A DNA stretch of 64,000 nucleotides from Microvirga sp052115485 (GCF_052115485.1 NZ_JBFRGU010000003.1:248001-312000), one strand, 5' to 3'; counted from the stretch's first letter, positions 17,378 through 26,183 are shown. Notes: generated by a model from the letters alone, not told the origin. Numbers and translations: made by a program.

Positions 17378-17887
17378 TTATTTATTGTCACGCTTGGCTT
17401 GAGCTTTCTTACCAGCTTGAGAGATACGCCCGGCCTGCATTTCGCTTCCAATGCGCTCAGGTTTCTTGTTTTCGCTGGGCTTCATTCCCTTTCCGGCCGT
17501 TCGTCCTGAGGTCGGTCTGCTCTTGGAACTGACGCCGCGCTTGAGTTCCAACGCCTTCTGCGCATTCTCGCTCAGGCGTGCTCGCGCATTGCGGCGTGCG
17601 TTTTCCTTATTGAGGCGGGAGAGTGCCTCGCTCAGCACGCCAGCCTTCCGTCGATTACCGAGGTCCTTCGCTGCGAAGGTCGTGCTTGTGCGGGCCTTTC
17701 CACGCACTTCGCGCCGTTGTCGGTTTGCAATATCTTTCGCGCGGTCGCGTCGTTCGCGAATGAGCTTCGTCAGACGGGACAGGTCGGGCTCCTCCAGCAT
17801 GCCGAGGGCGGGGTGATGAGTCTGTGCGACCAGTTCGAACTCGTCGTCACTGAGCAAGCGACGCTCGACGCGTTTCGGTGTGGTCAT
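17378..17887 (-). CDS. Small basic hypothetical protein
   Basis: This is a ~169-aa, strongly basic protein. The first 45 residues are mixed (RRLLSDDEFELVAQTHHP). The central part (about 45-115) is charged and likely helical or coiled-coil, with many Arg, Lys and Glu residues. The C-terminal 50 residues are Lys/Ser/Gly-rich and probably disordered. Such a tail suggests nucleic-acid binding, but no known domain is visible. Two ATGs stand at 17893 and 17887. GGAG directly abuts the first, so the second has better spacing. It lies 19 bases downstream of the aspT start-side neighbour in the opposite sense of function; no link is evident. Confidence 0.6.
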   Translation of the reverse strand: MTTPKRVERRLLSDDEFELVAQTHHPALGMLEEPDLSRLTKLIRERRDRAKDIANRQRREVRGKARTSTTFAAKDLGNRRKAGVLSEALSRLNKENARRNARARLSENAQKALELKRGVSSKSRPTSGRTAGKGMKPSENKKPERIGSEMQAGRISQAGKKAQAKRDNK

Positions 17888-17906
17888 TTTCATCTCCGCT
17901 ATGCGC

Positions 17907-19676
17907 TCAAGCCAGGAGCAGAACGATCACCATGCCCCAGATGGTCAGTAACGTGTTGCTGACGGCGTAGGTGACGGTATAGCCGAGGCCGGGAATCTGG
18001 CTTTTGGCGCGTTCTGTGATCATACCGAGCGCTGCTGTCGTCGTACGGGCGCCGGCGATACATCCGAACAGGATCGCCGGATCGAAGCGGAACAGATATT
18101 TCCCCACATAGATGCCGATGAGGAGGGGAATCGTCGTGACGACAATGCCCCAGAGGAAAAGGCTGAGGCCAAGCTGTTGGATGCCTGCGACAAAACTAGG
18201 CCCTGACGAGATGCCGACAACGGCGATGAAGACGTTGAGGCCGACGGAATTCATGAACCAGACGGTGGATGATGGAATGCGGCCGAAGGTCGGATGGATG
18301 GAGCGCAGCCATCCGAAGAACAATCCGGAGATCAACGCGCCGCCGGAGGTCGACAATGTGATCGGCACGCCGCTGATCTTGAAAACAAGTGCGCCCACCA
18401 ACGCACCAATTGTGATGGCCGCTCCGATGAAGGCGACATCGGCGATGTCGGTCGGACGGTCGGCATAGCCGATTGCCTTTGCCGCAGCATCCGTGTCTTG
18501 CGTGCGTCCGACGATTGTCAGAATGTCGCCGCGGTAAATCTTGGTGTCACCGAGGATAGGGATTTCTGTTGCCGTTGCGCCCCGTGTGATCTTGCGCAGA
18601 AAGACACCGCGCGCGGTCGGCCATTGGGAGAGTTCATGCAAGGTCATGCCATCCGCTTCGCGGTTGGTGACGTAGACGTCGACACCTCCTGCCGGAACGG
18701 CGAGGAGCTCGGGATCGTCTACCTCATCCGCCCGAGCGACTTCGACACCGCTTGGGAGTTTGAGCATCCCATTGTCCGCTGCCACGATACCGCCTGGGGC
18801 GCCGGTTGGTGGCGGCGAAACGAGATCGACGAGCACGTCTCGTCGTCCGGCGACGGCGACAGTATCTCCTGCCTGCAGGATCATGTTCTCCGTCGCGTCC
18901 TGAATCTTGCCATCGCGCCGAATGCGTTCAATGAAAATCCGTTCATCGGGGATCAGGCTTTCGACTTCGTGGACGGATTTGCCGACGACGACTCCGTTCT
19001 CGCGAACGCGAAATGCGCGCAGCTCGAAACGGTGCCACGCACTTGCCGCGCCGCCCAATTCCCGCTTGCCTCCGTGCTCTGCCTCATAGCGCTTACATTC
19101 GGCGGCGAGATCGACGCCCAGAAGCGCAGGGCCGATAAGCGCGAGGATGACCGCGGAGCCGATAGTTCCGAAGATGTAAGTTACGGCGTAGGCAACGGGT
19201 ATGGCGTCGAGGAGTTGCTTGGTTTGGTCCGCTGGAAGACCAAGACGGTTGATGGCATCGGTTGCAAGGCCCATCGAGGCCGAGATCGTCGTCGCGCCCG
19301 CATAAAGACCGGCTGCGGATCCCAGATCATAGCCGACAAATCTGGCGGCGATATACGCTACACCGAGGCAGAGAATGCAGATGACGACGGCGAACATCGC
19401 TTGTGGCAGGCCATCATGTGCGATACCGCGCACGAATTGCGGCCCGACGCTGTAACCGATGGCGAACAGGAACATCAGGAAGAAGACGGACTTCACAGTT
19501 GGCGACACCGTGATGCCGATTTGTCCGATGAGGATCGCCGCCAGCAAAGTCGCGGTGACTGCACCGAGGCCCAGTCCCTTGAACGTGAAAGCGCCCACAT
19601 AATAACCGATGGCGAGCGACAGGAAGATTGCGATTTCCGGGTAGGTCCGAAGCGTTTGGAAGAACCATTCGATCAT
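17907..19676 (-). CDS. aspT: Aspartate:alanine antiporter
   Basis: This 589-aa inner-membrane protein belongs to the AAE (aspartate:alanine exchanger) family. The N-terminal half has about five or six transmembrane helices with GYYVGAFTFKGLGLGAV near the start. Two soluble TrkA-C-like domains follow in the middle (about residues 200-390, e.g. VVGKSVHEVESLIPDERIFI). A second membrane half contains GALISGLFFGWLRSIHPTFG and ends in a helix. The family exchanges aspartate for alanine. Upstream on the same strand is the matching aspartate decarboxylase, which supports this assignment over other AAE members. Confidence 0.85.
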   Translation of the reverse strand: MIEWFFQTLRTYPEIAIFLSLAIGYYVGAFTFKGLGLGAVTATLLAAILIGQIGITVSPTVKSVFFLMFLFAIGYSVGPQFVRGIAHDGLPQAMFAVVICILCLGVAYIAARFVGYDLGSAAGLYAGATTISASMGLATDAINRLGLPADQTKQLLDAIPVAYAVTYIFGTIGSAVILALIGPALLGVDLAAECKRYEAEHGGKRELGGAASAWHRFELRAFRVRENGVVVGKSVHEVESLIPDERIFIERIRRDGKIQDATENMILQAGDTVAVAGRRDVLVDLVSPPPTGAPGGIVAADNGMLKLPSGVEVARADEVDDPELLAVPAGGVDVYVTNREADGMTLHELSQWPTARGVFLRKITRGATATEIPILGDTKIYRGDILTIVGRTQDTDAAAKAIGYADRPTDIADVAFIGAAITIGALVGALVFKISGVPITLSTSGGALISGLFFGWLRSIHPTFGRIPSSTVWFMNSVGLNVFIAVVGISSGPSFVAGIQQLGLSLFLWGIVVTTIPLLIGIYVGKYLFRFDPAILFGCIAGARTTTAALGMITERAKSQIPGLGYTVTYAVSNTLLTIWGMVIVLLLA

Positions 19677-19810
19677 CGCGTCGCTCCTTGAGGCTCGCCG
19701 TCACTGAGCGTGAGCAGGCAGCTGTTGAGGATATGAGACCTGTGTATGAACCCGATTGCGCGTGCTTATCGACAGCGAGAAAGGATGACTTGCGTGCAGC
19801 CTTACTCTTC

Positions 19811-21484
19811 TCATTTCGCCGGTTCCTTCGCGCCTTCCTTTCCTACTGGGAAAGTGGTGGCAGAGGCACCTTGACCTTTCGAGAAGCGATAGGCTTCCAC
19901 GTAAGCCGCAGCGATGGAGCGGACCATGCGTCCGATATCGTCATAGACATCGTCAGGAAGGTTCGCGAAGGAGACGCGGACAGACCAGTCCGGCGCCTCG
20001 AACCCGCCGCCGTTCAAGAGGACGAGCGCGTGTTCACGGGCAAGACGAAAAACGATATCGAGCGGGTGATAGTGCTGTCTGACGAACGCCGCGACATCCT
20101 CGCCCAAATATTTCTTGAGCCAGAATTCGAAATCGATGAGTCCGTAATAGGCCGCATAAAGCGGGTTCGTACCGGTTTTTGGGTCGACCCCTAAGCCTTC
20201 CACGGTCGCAGCGGCGCGCCTGTGACAGATCTCCATGGTCGCCTTGCGATAGGTTTCGTCCTTGTCCAACATCTGGAACAGCGAGAACAAGGTCATCTGC
20301 ACTTGCTGCGGCAGCGAGAGGCCCGCCGTATGGTTCAGCGCGACATCGCGGCTATCGGCGACCATGCGGTCGATGAACTTCATCTCAGCTGGTTTCAGAG
20401 TAAGCGAGCCGTATCGCTTGTTGAGCTGATCGGTGACATCTTTCGGATGTTTCTTGATCATCTCGTCGATGATGTTGTCCTCATGGAGAGCGATCACTCC
20501 TAGCCGCCAGCCGGTGCAGCCGAAATACTTTGAGTATGAATAGACGCCGATGGTGTTGCGCGGCAGTTCCGCCATGAGAGAACGGAAATTCGGAACGAAC
20601 GTGCCGTAGACATCATCCGTCAGAATGAGCAGATCCGGCCGCTTCTCCTTCACAAGCTTTACAATCTTCTGACTGACTTCCGGCATGATCGCTGCCGAGC
20701 TAGGATTGCCAGGATTGACCAGGAAGAATGCTTTGACCTTTGGGTCCTCAAGCTTCTTCAACTCCTCATCGGAATACTGGAAGAGAATTTCCTGCGGCGC
20801 TCTTATGGAAACGACGTTGAATTCGTAGTCATTGAGGTGCGGAATTTCGAGATAGGGCGTGAAGATCGGTGTGCCGAGCGCGATGGTGTCGCCCTTGTGC
20901 AGAATGTGGTTCTGGATGAGCGACTTGAAGGTGTAGCACATGGCCGCCGTGCCGCCTTCTACTGCGAAGAGATCGAATTGACCGCCCGGTGGTTTGCTGT
21001 CGCACATCGCCCAGATCAAATACTCATGCACGATCTTCTCCGCATGACGTAGCATGCGATCCGGGACGGGGTAGTTGTCGCCTACGATTGAATCGACAAG
21101 CTCGTGCACAAAGGCATCCGGCTCGAATCCAAACCGCGAGACGGCCAGAGGAACCATCGCCGTGAGCATATCCGCGCCGGGAGTGTCGTGATGTGACTTC
21201 AGGAATTGTTCGAGACGACCCGCAACGCCGGCAGGTTGCGGCATGCCACCCATATTGGGCTTGTTCATGACGCGCCTGCTCTCTTCCATCGCGAATTGCC
21301 CGAGAAGGAAGAAAGCGTCCCGCGGGGTCGTGGACACCCAATTGGGGTTGCCGCGCCCGGCATTGAGCATCACCAGGGCTGCCTTCTTCGAGCTGTCTTT
21401 TGCAAGCTCGATCAGCTTGTCCTTGATCTCGAAGGGGCTGAGCTTTTCATAGGCTTCAAATGAAGGAACCGAGATATCGTTCAT
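19811..21484 (-). CDS. asd: Bifunctional aspartate aminotransferase / L-aspartate 4-decarboxylase
   Basis: This 557-aa PLP enzyme is of the large aspartate beta-decarboxylase class (aspartate to alanine plus CO2). The fold-type I aminotransferase core includes FLVNPGNPSS, ILTDDVYGTFVP and the PLP lysine in YSYSKYFGCTGWRLG. The long N-terminal segment (MNDISVPSFEAYEKLSPFEI) and ~540-560-aa length separate it from ordinary aspartate transaminases. The ATG at 21484 has GGAGACTTCTC ahead of it; the frame upstream is not needed. With the antiporter 134 bases downstream it can drive electrogenic Asp/Ala exchange and consume a cytosolic proton. Confidence 0.9.
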   Translation of the reverse strand: MNDISVPSFEAYEKLSPFEIKDKLIELAKDSSKKAALVMLNAGRGNPNWVSTTPRDAFFLLGQFAMEESRRVMNKPNMGGMPQPAGVAGRLEQFLKSHHDTPGADMLTAMVPLAVSRFGFEPDAFVHELVDSIVGDNYPVPDRMLRHAEKIVHEYLIWAMCDSKPPGGQFDLFAVEGGTAAMCYTFKSLIQNHILHKGDTIALGTPIFTPYLEIPHLNDYEFNVVSIRAPQEILFQYSDEELKKLEDPKVKAFFLVNPGNPSSAAIMPEVSQKIVKLVKEKRPDLLILTDDVYGTFVPNFRSLMAELPRNTIGVYSYSKYFGCTGWRLGVIALHEDNIIDEMIKKHPKDVTDQLNKRYGSLTLKPAEMKFIDRMVADSRDVALNHTAGLSLPQQVQMTLFSLFQMLDKDETYRKATMEICHRRAAATVEGLGVDPKTGTNPLYAAYYGLIDFEFWLKKYLGEDVAAFVRQHYHPLDIVFRLAREHALVLLNGGGFEAPDWSVRVSFANLPDDVYDDIGRMVRSIAAAYVEAYRFSKGQGASATTFPVGKEGAKEPAK

Positions 21485-21728
21485 GAGAAGTCTCCGATCC
21501 AAAGCGCGAGTATGTGAAGCTAATCTTTGGCGCAAAGGCCTCGGCGGCCATCAGGTCATACCCTGAGTTGGCGTGATATCTTTCTGATCATCCAGTCAGT
21601 TTTTTCCCTGAGGGAGCGCTTTTTCTCGGCATCGGGAGGATCCCGGTGCGTCTCAGGACTCGCCGCCTGTGCCAATCGAGACTTCTACCAGTGCTCATGC
21701 CCCTTCGATGCGGCTACAGTTGAGGCAC

Positions 21729-22316
21729 ATGGAAATCTGGAGATTGATGCTCATGCTGCCATTGTCGCATCGCATGGCTGCGCTTTTGGGAGGTCAACCC
21801 GATCCATTGTTGGTGAGCCGCTTTTCCCACCTTAACAATAACCGCCTTCTTCGCATTCTGATCGCGGCCGAGTTCCCGGTCGTCCGTTGCGGTCTCAGAG
21901 CAATCATCGAGGGACAGGATGAGTGGCAGGTTGTCGGCGAAGTGGCGAAGGCGACTGAGCTTCTGGATGTGGCAACCGCAACGGAACCCGATATCGTGAT
22001 TTTTGATCCTTCCTCAGCTTCCTCCGAGACGATAGAGGCGATCCGCGCATTGCGCGTGAGGCTCAAAGCCGAGGTGTTGATCTTTAGCGCTCGCAGTGAA
22101 GAGGGAGCCATTCGCGCGATGGTAGGCGCGGGGGCGCGGGGTTACGTCCTGAAGGCCGATAGCGGAGAGCATCTTTTGGCAGCTATCGGTGCGCTCGCGC
22201 AACATCGCACCTATTTCACGTGGCGCGTGTCGGCGGCTCTGATCAACGCCTTCGGTATGATCGTGCCGGATCCGGGTATTGCGACAAGCGCGCACATCAT
22301 CGTGCCCCGAAAATGA
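21729..22316 (+). CDS. Orphan response-regulator receiver domain without output domain
   Basis: The central ~120 residues resemble a NarL/FixJ-type receiver: RILIAAEFPVVRCGLRAII, DIVIFDPSSASSETIEAIRAL with the candidate phospho-Asp, LIFSAR, and GYVLKAD with the conserved Lys. The usual acidic pair after the first strand (ADD) is replaced by AAE, so Mg2+ binding and phosphorylation may be weak or lost. About 40 residues after the receiver lack a helix-turn-helix. The start is uncertain: the ATG at 21729 follows TTGAGGCAC, and in-frame starts also exist at 21669 (GTG), 21708 and 21777. No kinase gene is adjacent. Confidence 0.65.
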   Translation: MEIWRLMLMLPLSHRMAALLGGQPDPLLVSRFSHLNNNRLLRILIAAEFPVVRCGLRAIIEGQDEWQVVGEVAKATELLDVATATEPDIVIFDPSSASSETIEAIRALRVRLKAEVLIFSARSEEGAIRAMVGAGARGYVLKADSGEHLLAAIGALAQHRTYFTWRVSAALINAFGMIVPDPGIATSAHIIVPRK

Positions 22317-22388
22317 AGCGCATAAAGCTGGACGGGTGAGATCCAGCATCGCGTGATCGTGACGCCAGGACCGGACGTGAGCCGGCTC

Positions 22389-22700
22389 TTAGTCCTTTGG
22401 AACCTGTCGTGCATCCTGGGCAGTCTGGAGGCAGGTGATCACTTCGACATAGCTTGGGGATCCGCCAGTGCTTGTTTCCGCGACACACCGTGCTCTGTCG
22501 CTGGCAGGGAAACTCGTCCACTTACGTTTCAATTCATCCTGGGCTGCGGTTTCGTCTTTCATGCAGGCGTCCACGCTGCCGGTTTCAGGATCAAGCTTCA
22601 TCGCCGCCTTGCAGCTTTGCTCCACCGCGAGGTGTGGCGGCCCATCTGCTGCCGGCAGCACAAGCTGACTGGCAAGAAAGAGAATAGGGGCGAAATTCAT
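22389..22700 (-). CDS. Small secreted hypothetical protein
   Basis: This 103-aa protein has a short hydrophobic signal-like N-terminus (MNFAPILFLASQLVLPA). The mature part is helical and carries four cysteines (SCKAA, DACMKDE, ARCVAE, ITCLQTA), which could form two disulfides in the periplasm. The pattern resembles small periplasmic proteins common in Rhizobiales, but I cannot name the family. Its ATG is at 22698-22700. The 237 bases upstream, towards the small lipoprotein gene, hold nothing else I can support. Confidence 0.6.
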   Translation of the reverse strand: MNFAPILFLASQLVLPAADGPPHLAVEQSCKAAMKLDPETGSVDACMKDETAAQDELKRKWTSFPASDRARCVAETSTGGSPSYVEVITCLQTAQDARQVPKD

Positions 22701-22937
22701 AGCGGTTGAACCTCAAGTGCCATGCGGAAGCTTGGCAACTCATCGCGAATATTCCGCAAGGAAGTTTGCGAATTGGCCACACGGTCTTCATCGGCTCATC
22801 ATCGAGTGAGGCCGGTATCGTATTTCTAGGGAGAGGTTCGATATTTTCCACTAGCCGGCGAAGGAAGCGGCTTTGGAGGAGGTCGAAATCTCAGAGTTTT
22901 TTCCGCTGAGGTCCAAATGAACCAGAGCCGGAGCACG

Positions 22938-23144
22938 CTATCGAGGTACGCTGAGTGGCCTCCGCGCGGAGTTGGCGCTCGTTTTCGTGGTATTGGCGAT
23001 GGATTGGCGAGGTTGAGTCAATTTGACCGAGGGTGGAGGTGCGACGGATTCGGCCTGGAAAACGCCGGGAGCCTTGGCCGATTCACAACCCGTCAGCGCG
23101 AAAGAACCCAGGATCACGATACAAGCAGTGGCGACACGACGCAT
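22938..23144 (-). CDS. Small putative lipoprotein
   Basis: This is a ~68-aa protein with a typical lipoprotein signal: MRRVATACIVILGSFALTGC with lipobox LTGC at residues 17-20. The mature part is only about 50 residues, proline/serine/threonine-rich and likely unstructured. GGAG lies directly before an ATG at 23150, so the second ATG at 23144, six bases on, has the better spacing. No function can be assigned. It is short, but the lipobox makes it a credible gene. Confidence 0.6.
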   Translation of the reverse strand: MRRVATACIVILGSFALTGCESAKAPGVFQAESVAPPPSVKLTQPRQSIANTTKTSANSARRPLSVPR

Positions 23145-23240
23145 CTTCATCTCCGTTGTCTGAGACGAGAAACTATGTGGCAAGGTTCGAAAGTCGAGAC
23201 TGCCAAGCTTGGACAATGCTAAAATTGAGTCCCCGTGACC

Positions 23241-23290
23241 AGAGCATGATCAGAACAAGTGGAAACCGGTTGTTCGCCCGGATCATGCGG
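23241..23290. repeat. Rhizobiales-type dispersed palindromic element
   Basis: AGAGCATGATC at the left and GATCATGCGG at the right form an imperfect palindrome around GTGGAAACCGGTTG. This AGCATGATC...AAACCGG...GATCATGC pattern is a familiar intergenic repeat in Rhizobiales genomes (established knowledge, recalled and not searched). It lies between the lipoprotein and EamA genes. Confidence 0.6.
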
Positions 23291-23305
23291 CATCAAAAGA
23301 ATCGA

Positions 23306-23342
23306 GAGTTTGATCACGTTTCAATCTGAAACGATCAAACTC
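23306..23342 (-). terminator. Long hairpin after the EamA transporter gene
   Basis: GAGTTTGATC...GATCAAACTC plus inner GTTTCA/TGAAAC gives a 16-bp stem broken only by a two-base bulge, with a 3-base loop. It overlaps the first base of the stop codon of the minus-strand EamA gene. On that strand it is followed by TCGATTCTTTTG, so it probably ends that transcript. Confidence 0.6.
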
Positions 23343-24298
23343 TACGCTTCCGGCAGGATGGGCGGTTCGATGTCCTGCGTTCGGCGGGTTGCGCGATGTT
23401 CCAGGAACATGAGGGCAAGGCCCGCCACGCAGATGATAGCCGCGCCGACGAGCGTCCAGAACTGCACGATGTCTCCAAAGGCCAGATAACCGAGCACGAT
23501 CGCCCAAACGATGAGCGTGTATTGATACGGCGCGACGATAGAGGCCGGGGCCAGTTTCAATGACCGGTTCACGCAGGCATGGCCTGCCATGGAAACGATA
23601 CCGAGCAGGAAGAGGCTCGCGAGATCGAGGAGACTGGGCTTTACCCAGTTGAAGGGCGCGGTGAAGCAGCCGAAGACAAGCGCCCCCAGGATCTGGCCGA
23701 GCACGAGTGTCGCATCTGGCGTATCCCGCAATTTGCGGGTCGCGATCATCAGAAGTGCATAAAAGAGACTACCGGCGAGCGCGATCAGCGCGGGTAGGCC
23801 GAAGGTCTCGCCCGAGGGGCGCAGAGAGATCAGCACACCGACGAAGCCGATTGCGATGGTCAGGGTGCGGCCCCAATCCAGCCGCTCTCCGAGCCAAAGG
23901 AAGGCGAAGGCCGCCACATAGATCGGAGCGGCGAGATAATAGGTCATCACGTCCGCAAGCGGCAGGTACGTGACCGCCCAGTAGAAACAGGCGACCTCCA
24001 GCGTGGAACAGAGAATCCGCAAGCCGTGAAAGCTGGGCCTAGGCGGCAGGCGCAGCGGAACGCCCTGCTTTTTCATGATCGGAAACAGAACGGCGAGAGC
24101 GGCGATGCTGCGAATGAGGAGAAGCTGGCCGACCGAGTAGGTCGCCACGAGCCATTTCCCCATGACGTCGTTGACGGCGAACAGAAACGTTCCGAACAGC
24201 ATGAGGGCGATGCCCATGAGCGCCGTGGAGCGGAACGTCGAGGTACGAGAAAAAACGGAAGACGCCATGAAAAACCTGCCTAAAGATGCGGCAGTCAT
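23342..24298 (-). CDS. EamA/DMT superfamily transporter
   Basis: This is a 318-aa membrane protein with ten predicted transmembrane helices in two EamA repeats. The first repeat begins around FRSTALMGIALMLFGTF; the second begins after the loop at about residue 165 (FGLPALIALAGSLFYALLM). The YYLAAPIYVAAFAFLWLGE segment at the end of the first repeat is typical of drug/metabolite exporters of the RarD/RhaT-like group. The substrate is unknown. Two starts are possible: ATG 24298 after AGGATTCACCC, or ATG 24268 after AGG. The distal end carries a strong hairpin. Confidence 0.85.
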   Translation of the reverse strand: MTAASLGRFFMASSVFSRTSTFRSTALMGIALMLFGTFLFAVNDVMGKWLVATYSVGQLLLIRSIAALAVLFPIMKKQGVPLRLPPRPSFHGLRILCSTLEVACFYWAVTYLPLADVMTYYLAAPIYVAAFAFLWLGERLDWGRTLTIAIGFVGVLISLRPSGETFGLPALIALAGSLFYALLMIATRKLRDTPDATLVLGQILGALVFGCFTAPFNWVKPSLLDLASLFLLGIVSMAGHACVNRSLKLAPASIVAPYQYTLIVWAIVLGYLAFGDIVQFWTLVGAAIICVAGLALMFLEHRATRRTQDIEPPILPEA

Positions 24299-24373
24299 GG
24301 GTGAATCCTATGCGATTCACAAGCGATCCAGGTGGGACGCTGCGTTTCGCTGCACGCGGGCTCGCTGATATGG

Positions 24374-25210
24374 TCAGTGCGCCAAGAGAACCGGGATGGT
24401 CGCGCTCGCCAAAATGTGGCTCGTCGCCCCACCGAAGAACATCTGACGCAGGCGGCTTTGGGTATAGGCGCCCTTGATCAGCAGATCGCATCCAAGGGCT
24501 GCCGCTTCCGTGAGGATCGTTTCGCCCGGCTTATTCTGCGGATCTGTCGCTGTGATGGCCTCGGCCGCTATGTCGTGATTGCGTAAAGCGCGAGCGAGGT
24601 CCGCTCCCGATGGACCGGTCGTCCCCCAGTCTTCGAGTTCGAGAACAACCACGCGCTGAGCCTTGGCGAGAAGGGGCATCGATGCGGCGACAGCGCGCGC
24701 CGTTTCTGTACTGCGGTTCCAGGCAATCACCGCCGTTTGATCAAAGCTGCGTGGCGCCTTGGGAGGAGCGATCAGGACGGGACGGCCCGTCTCGAAGAGC
24801 GCGGCCTCGACTGTCGCCAGCCGCGTTTGCCCGTCCGAGCTGTCCGGCCGCCCGAGAACGGTGATGTCGAATATCCGGCCGTAGGAGCCCACATCCGCGT
24901 CGTCCATGAGACCATCCTGCCGCCAGCCGAAAGTCGGCCCAGGCGCGCCCTGCGCCCCGCGTGGGATGCCCTTCGACAGCATGAGCCCCTCGAACCTCTC
25001 ACGGCATGCCTTCGCGATGTCCGCCCGGCTTTCCGGCGTGTAGGGGGAGGGCACGCCGATGGCGATATCGACGGGCAAGACGACGGGATATTCCGAAGTC
25101 ACCGCCATGCCTTCGATATAGCTACCGAAGGTGCGCGCAAGCAGGATAGCGGTCTCGAGTGCGGGCTCGACGACGCCGTGGTCCTCGACGGGGATGAGTA
25201 TATTCTTCAT
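24374..25210 (-). CDS. Universal stress protein family, two-domain
   Basis: This is a ~278-aa cytosolic protein. MKNILIPVEDHGVVEPALETAILLAR opens a first Usp-like half (shown as MKNILIPVEDHG at the start). The second half ends with the nucleotide-binding-like stretch GGATSHILASATIPVLLAH. The segment DLLIKGAYTQSRLRQMFFGG resembles the Gx2Gx9G-type motif of ATP-binding Usp proteins. The start at 25210 is chosen because USP homology begins there; the frame runs upstream without likely coding content. It neighbours PPK2 on the same strand at 151 bases, and both may be stress-related. Confidence 0.82.
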   Translation of the reverse strand: MKNILIPVEDHGVVEPALETAILLARTFGSYIEGMAVTSEYPVVLPVDIAIGVPSPYTPESRADIAKACRERFEGLMLSKGIPRGAQGAPGPTFGWRQDGLMDDADVGSYGRIFDITVLGRPDSSDGQTRLATVEAALFETGRPVLIAPPKAPRSFDQTAVIAWNRSTETARAVAASMPLLAKAQRVVVLELEDWGTTGPSGADLARALRNHDIAAEAITATDPQNKPGETILTEAAALGCDLLIKGAYTQSRLRQMFFGGATSHILASATIPVLLAH

Positions 25211-25361
25211 CTCTCTAATCTTGTCCGTTCCGCGGCGTCCGGCAAGACCGATCTCGTCTGCGAGCTCACGATTCTTTTGGAGGGGCCCAGATGAATTCGT
25301 CTTCCTGCGCGATCGCATTCCCGACCCATTTTGTAGCAATGTAACGAGATCGAGGCTGCCG

Positions 25362-26183
25362 TCAGGAAATCTTGATCTCGCTCTTCTTCCAGGTGACCTC
25401 GGGATACGAGGGGTTCATCTCTTCCAGTGTCGTCTTGACAATGGAGGCGACGATCGCATCGCGAACCCATTTCTTATCGGCCGGAATGACGTGCCAAGGA
25501 GCCCACGGGGTCGAGCAGCGGTGCAGCATGGTTTCATACGCATCCTGAAACTCATCCCAATGCTCACGATCCTTGAGGTCGCCGGGATTGAATTTCCACC
25601 TCTTGGCCGGATCGTCGACACGCTCCTGCAATCGCACTTTCTGCTCATCTTTGGAAACGTGCAGCATGAATTTCAGAATGACGGTGCCGTTTTCCGTCAG
25701 CATTTTCTCGAAGGCGTTGATCTGGTCGTAGCGCTGCTCGATCACGTCCTTCGGCGCGAGGCGGTGTACTTTCGCGACGAGCACATCCTCGTATTGCGAA
25801 CGGTTGAAGATGCCGACCATTCCGCGGCGGGGGGCCACCATATGCACGCGCCAGAGAAAATCGTGCGAGAGTTCCTCTTCGCTCGGCTGCCTGAACGCGG
25901 TGACGGCGACGCCAAGTGGACTCGTCTCGCTGAACACGGAGGTGATGGTGCCGTCCTTGCCCGCCGTATCGGTCCCCTGAAGGACGACCAGCAAGGCCCG
26001 TTTATTCTCGGCGTAGAGACGGTCCTGAAGCTTGTTGATGTCCTTCGCGAAGACTTCCGTTGCAGCCTTCGCGACATCCTTGTCGGGATAGATCGATTCT
26101 TCCCTGGCGTCCTGATCGCGCAGCTTCACGCGATCACCGGGTTTGACCCGAAATTTCTTGATGAGAGCCTGCATGTCGGACAT
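25362..26183 (-). CDS. ppk2: Polyphosphate kinase 2 (PPK2)
   Basis: This 273-aa enzyme uses polyphosphate to phosphorylate nucleotides. Walker A is GTDTAGKDG at residues 70-78. The lid region carries FNRSQYEDVLVAKVH, and the second conserved block is WKFNPGDLKDREHWDEF. Length and the IYPDKDVAK-type N-terminus fit single-domain PPK2 proteins. The class (AMP versus ADP phosphorylating) cannot be settled by eye. The ATG has GAGGAACGACC ahead. It is divergent from the GST gene and upstream of the universal stress protein gene. Confidence 0.9.
   Translation of the reverse strand: MSDMQALIKKFRVKPGDRVKLRDQDAREESIYPDKDVAKAATEVFAKDINKLQDRLYAENKRALLVVLQGTDTAGKDGTITSVFSETSPLGVAVTAFRQPSEEELSHDFLWRVHMVAPRRGMVGIFNRSQYEDVLVAKVHRLAPKDVIEQRYDQINAFEKMLTENGTVILKFMLHVSKDEQKVRLQERVDDPAKRWKFNPGDLKDREHWDEFQDAYETMLHRCSTPWAPWHVIPADKKWVRDAIVASIVKTTLEEMNPSYPEVTWKKSEIKIS

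Noticed and set aside
18294..19691. 465-aa plus-strand frame opposite aspT
   Set aside because: Acidic, motif-free sequence antisense to a well-formed membrane transporter gene.
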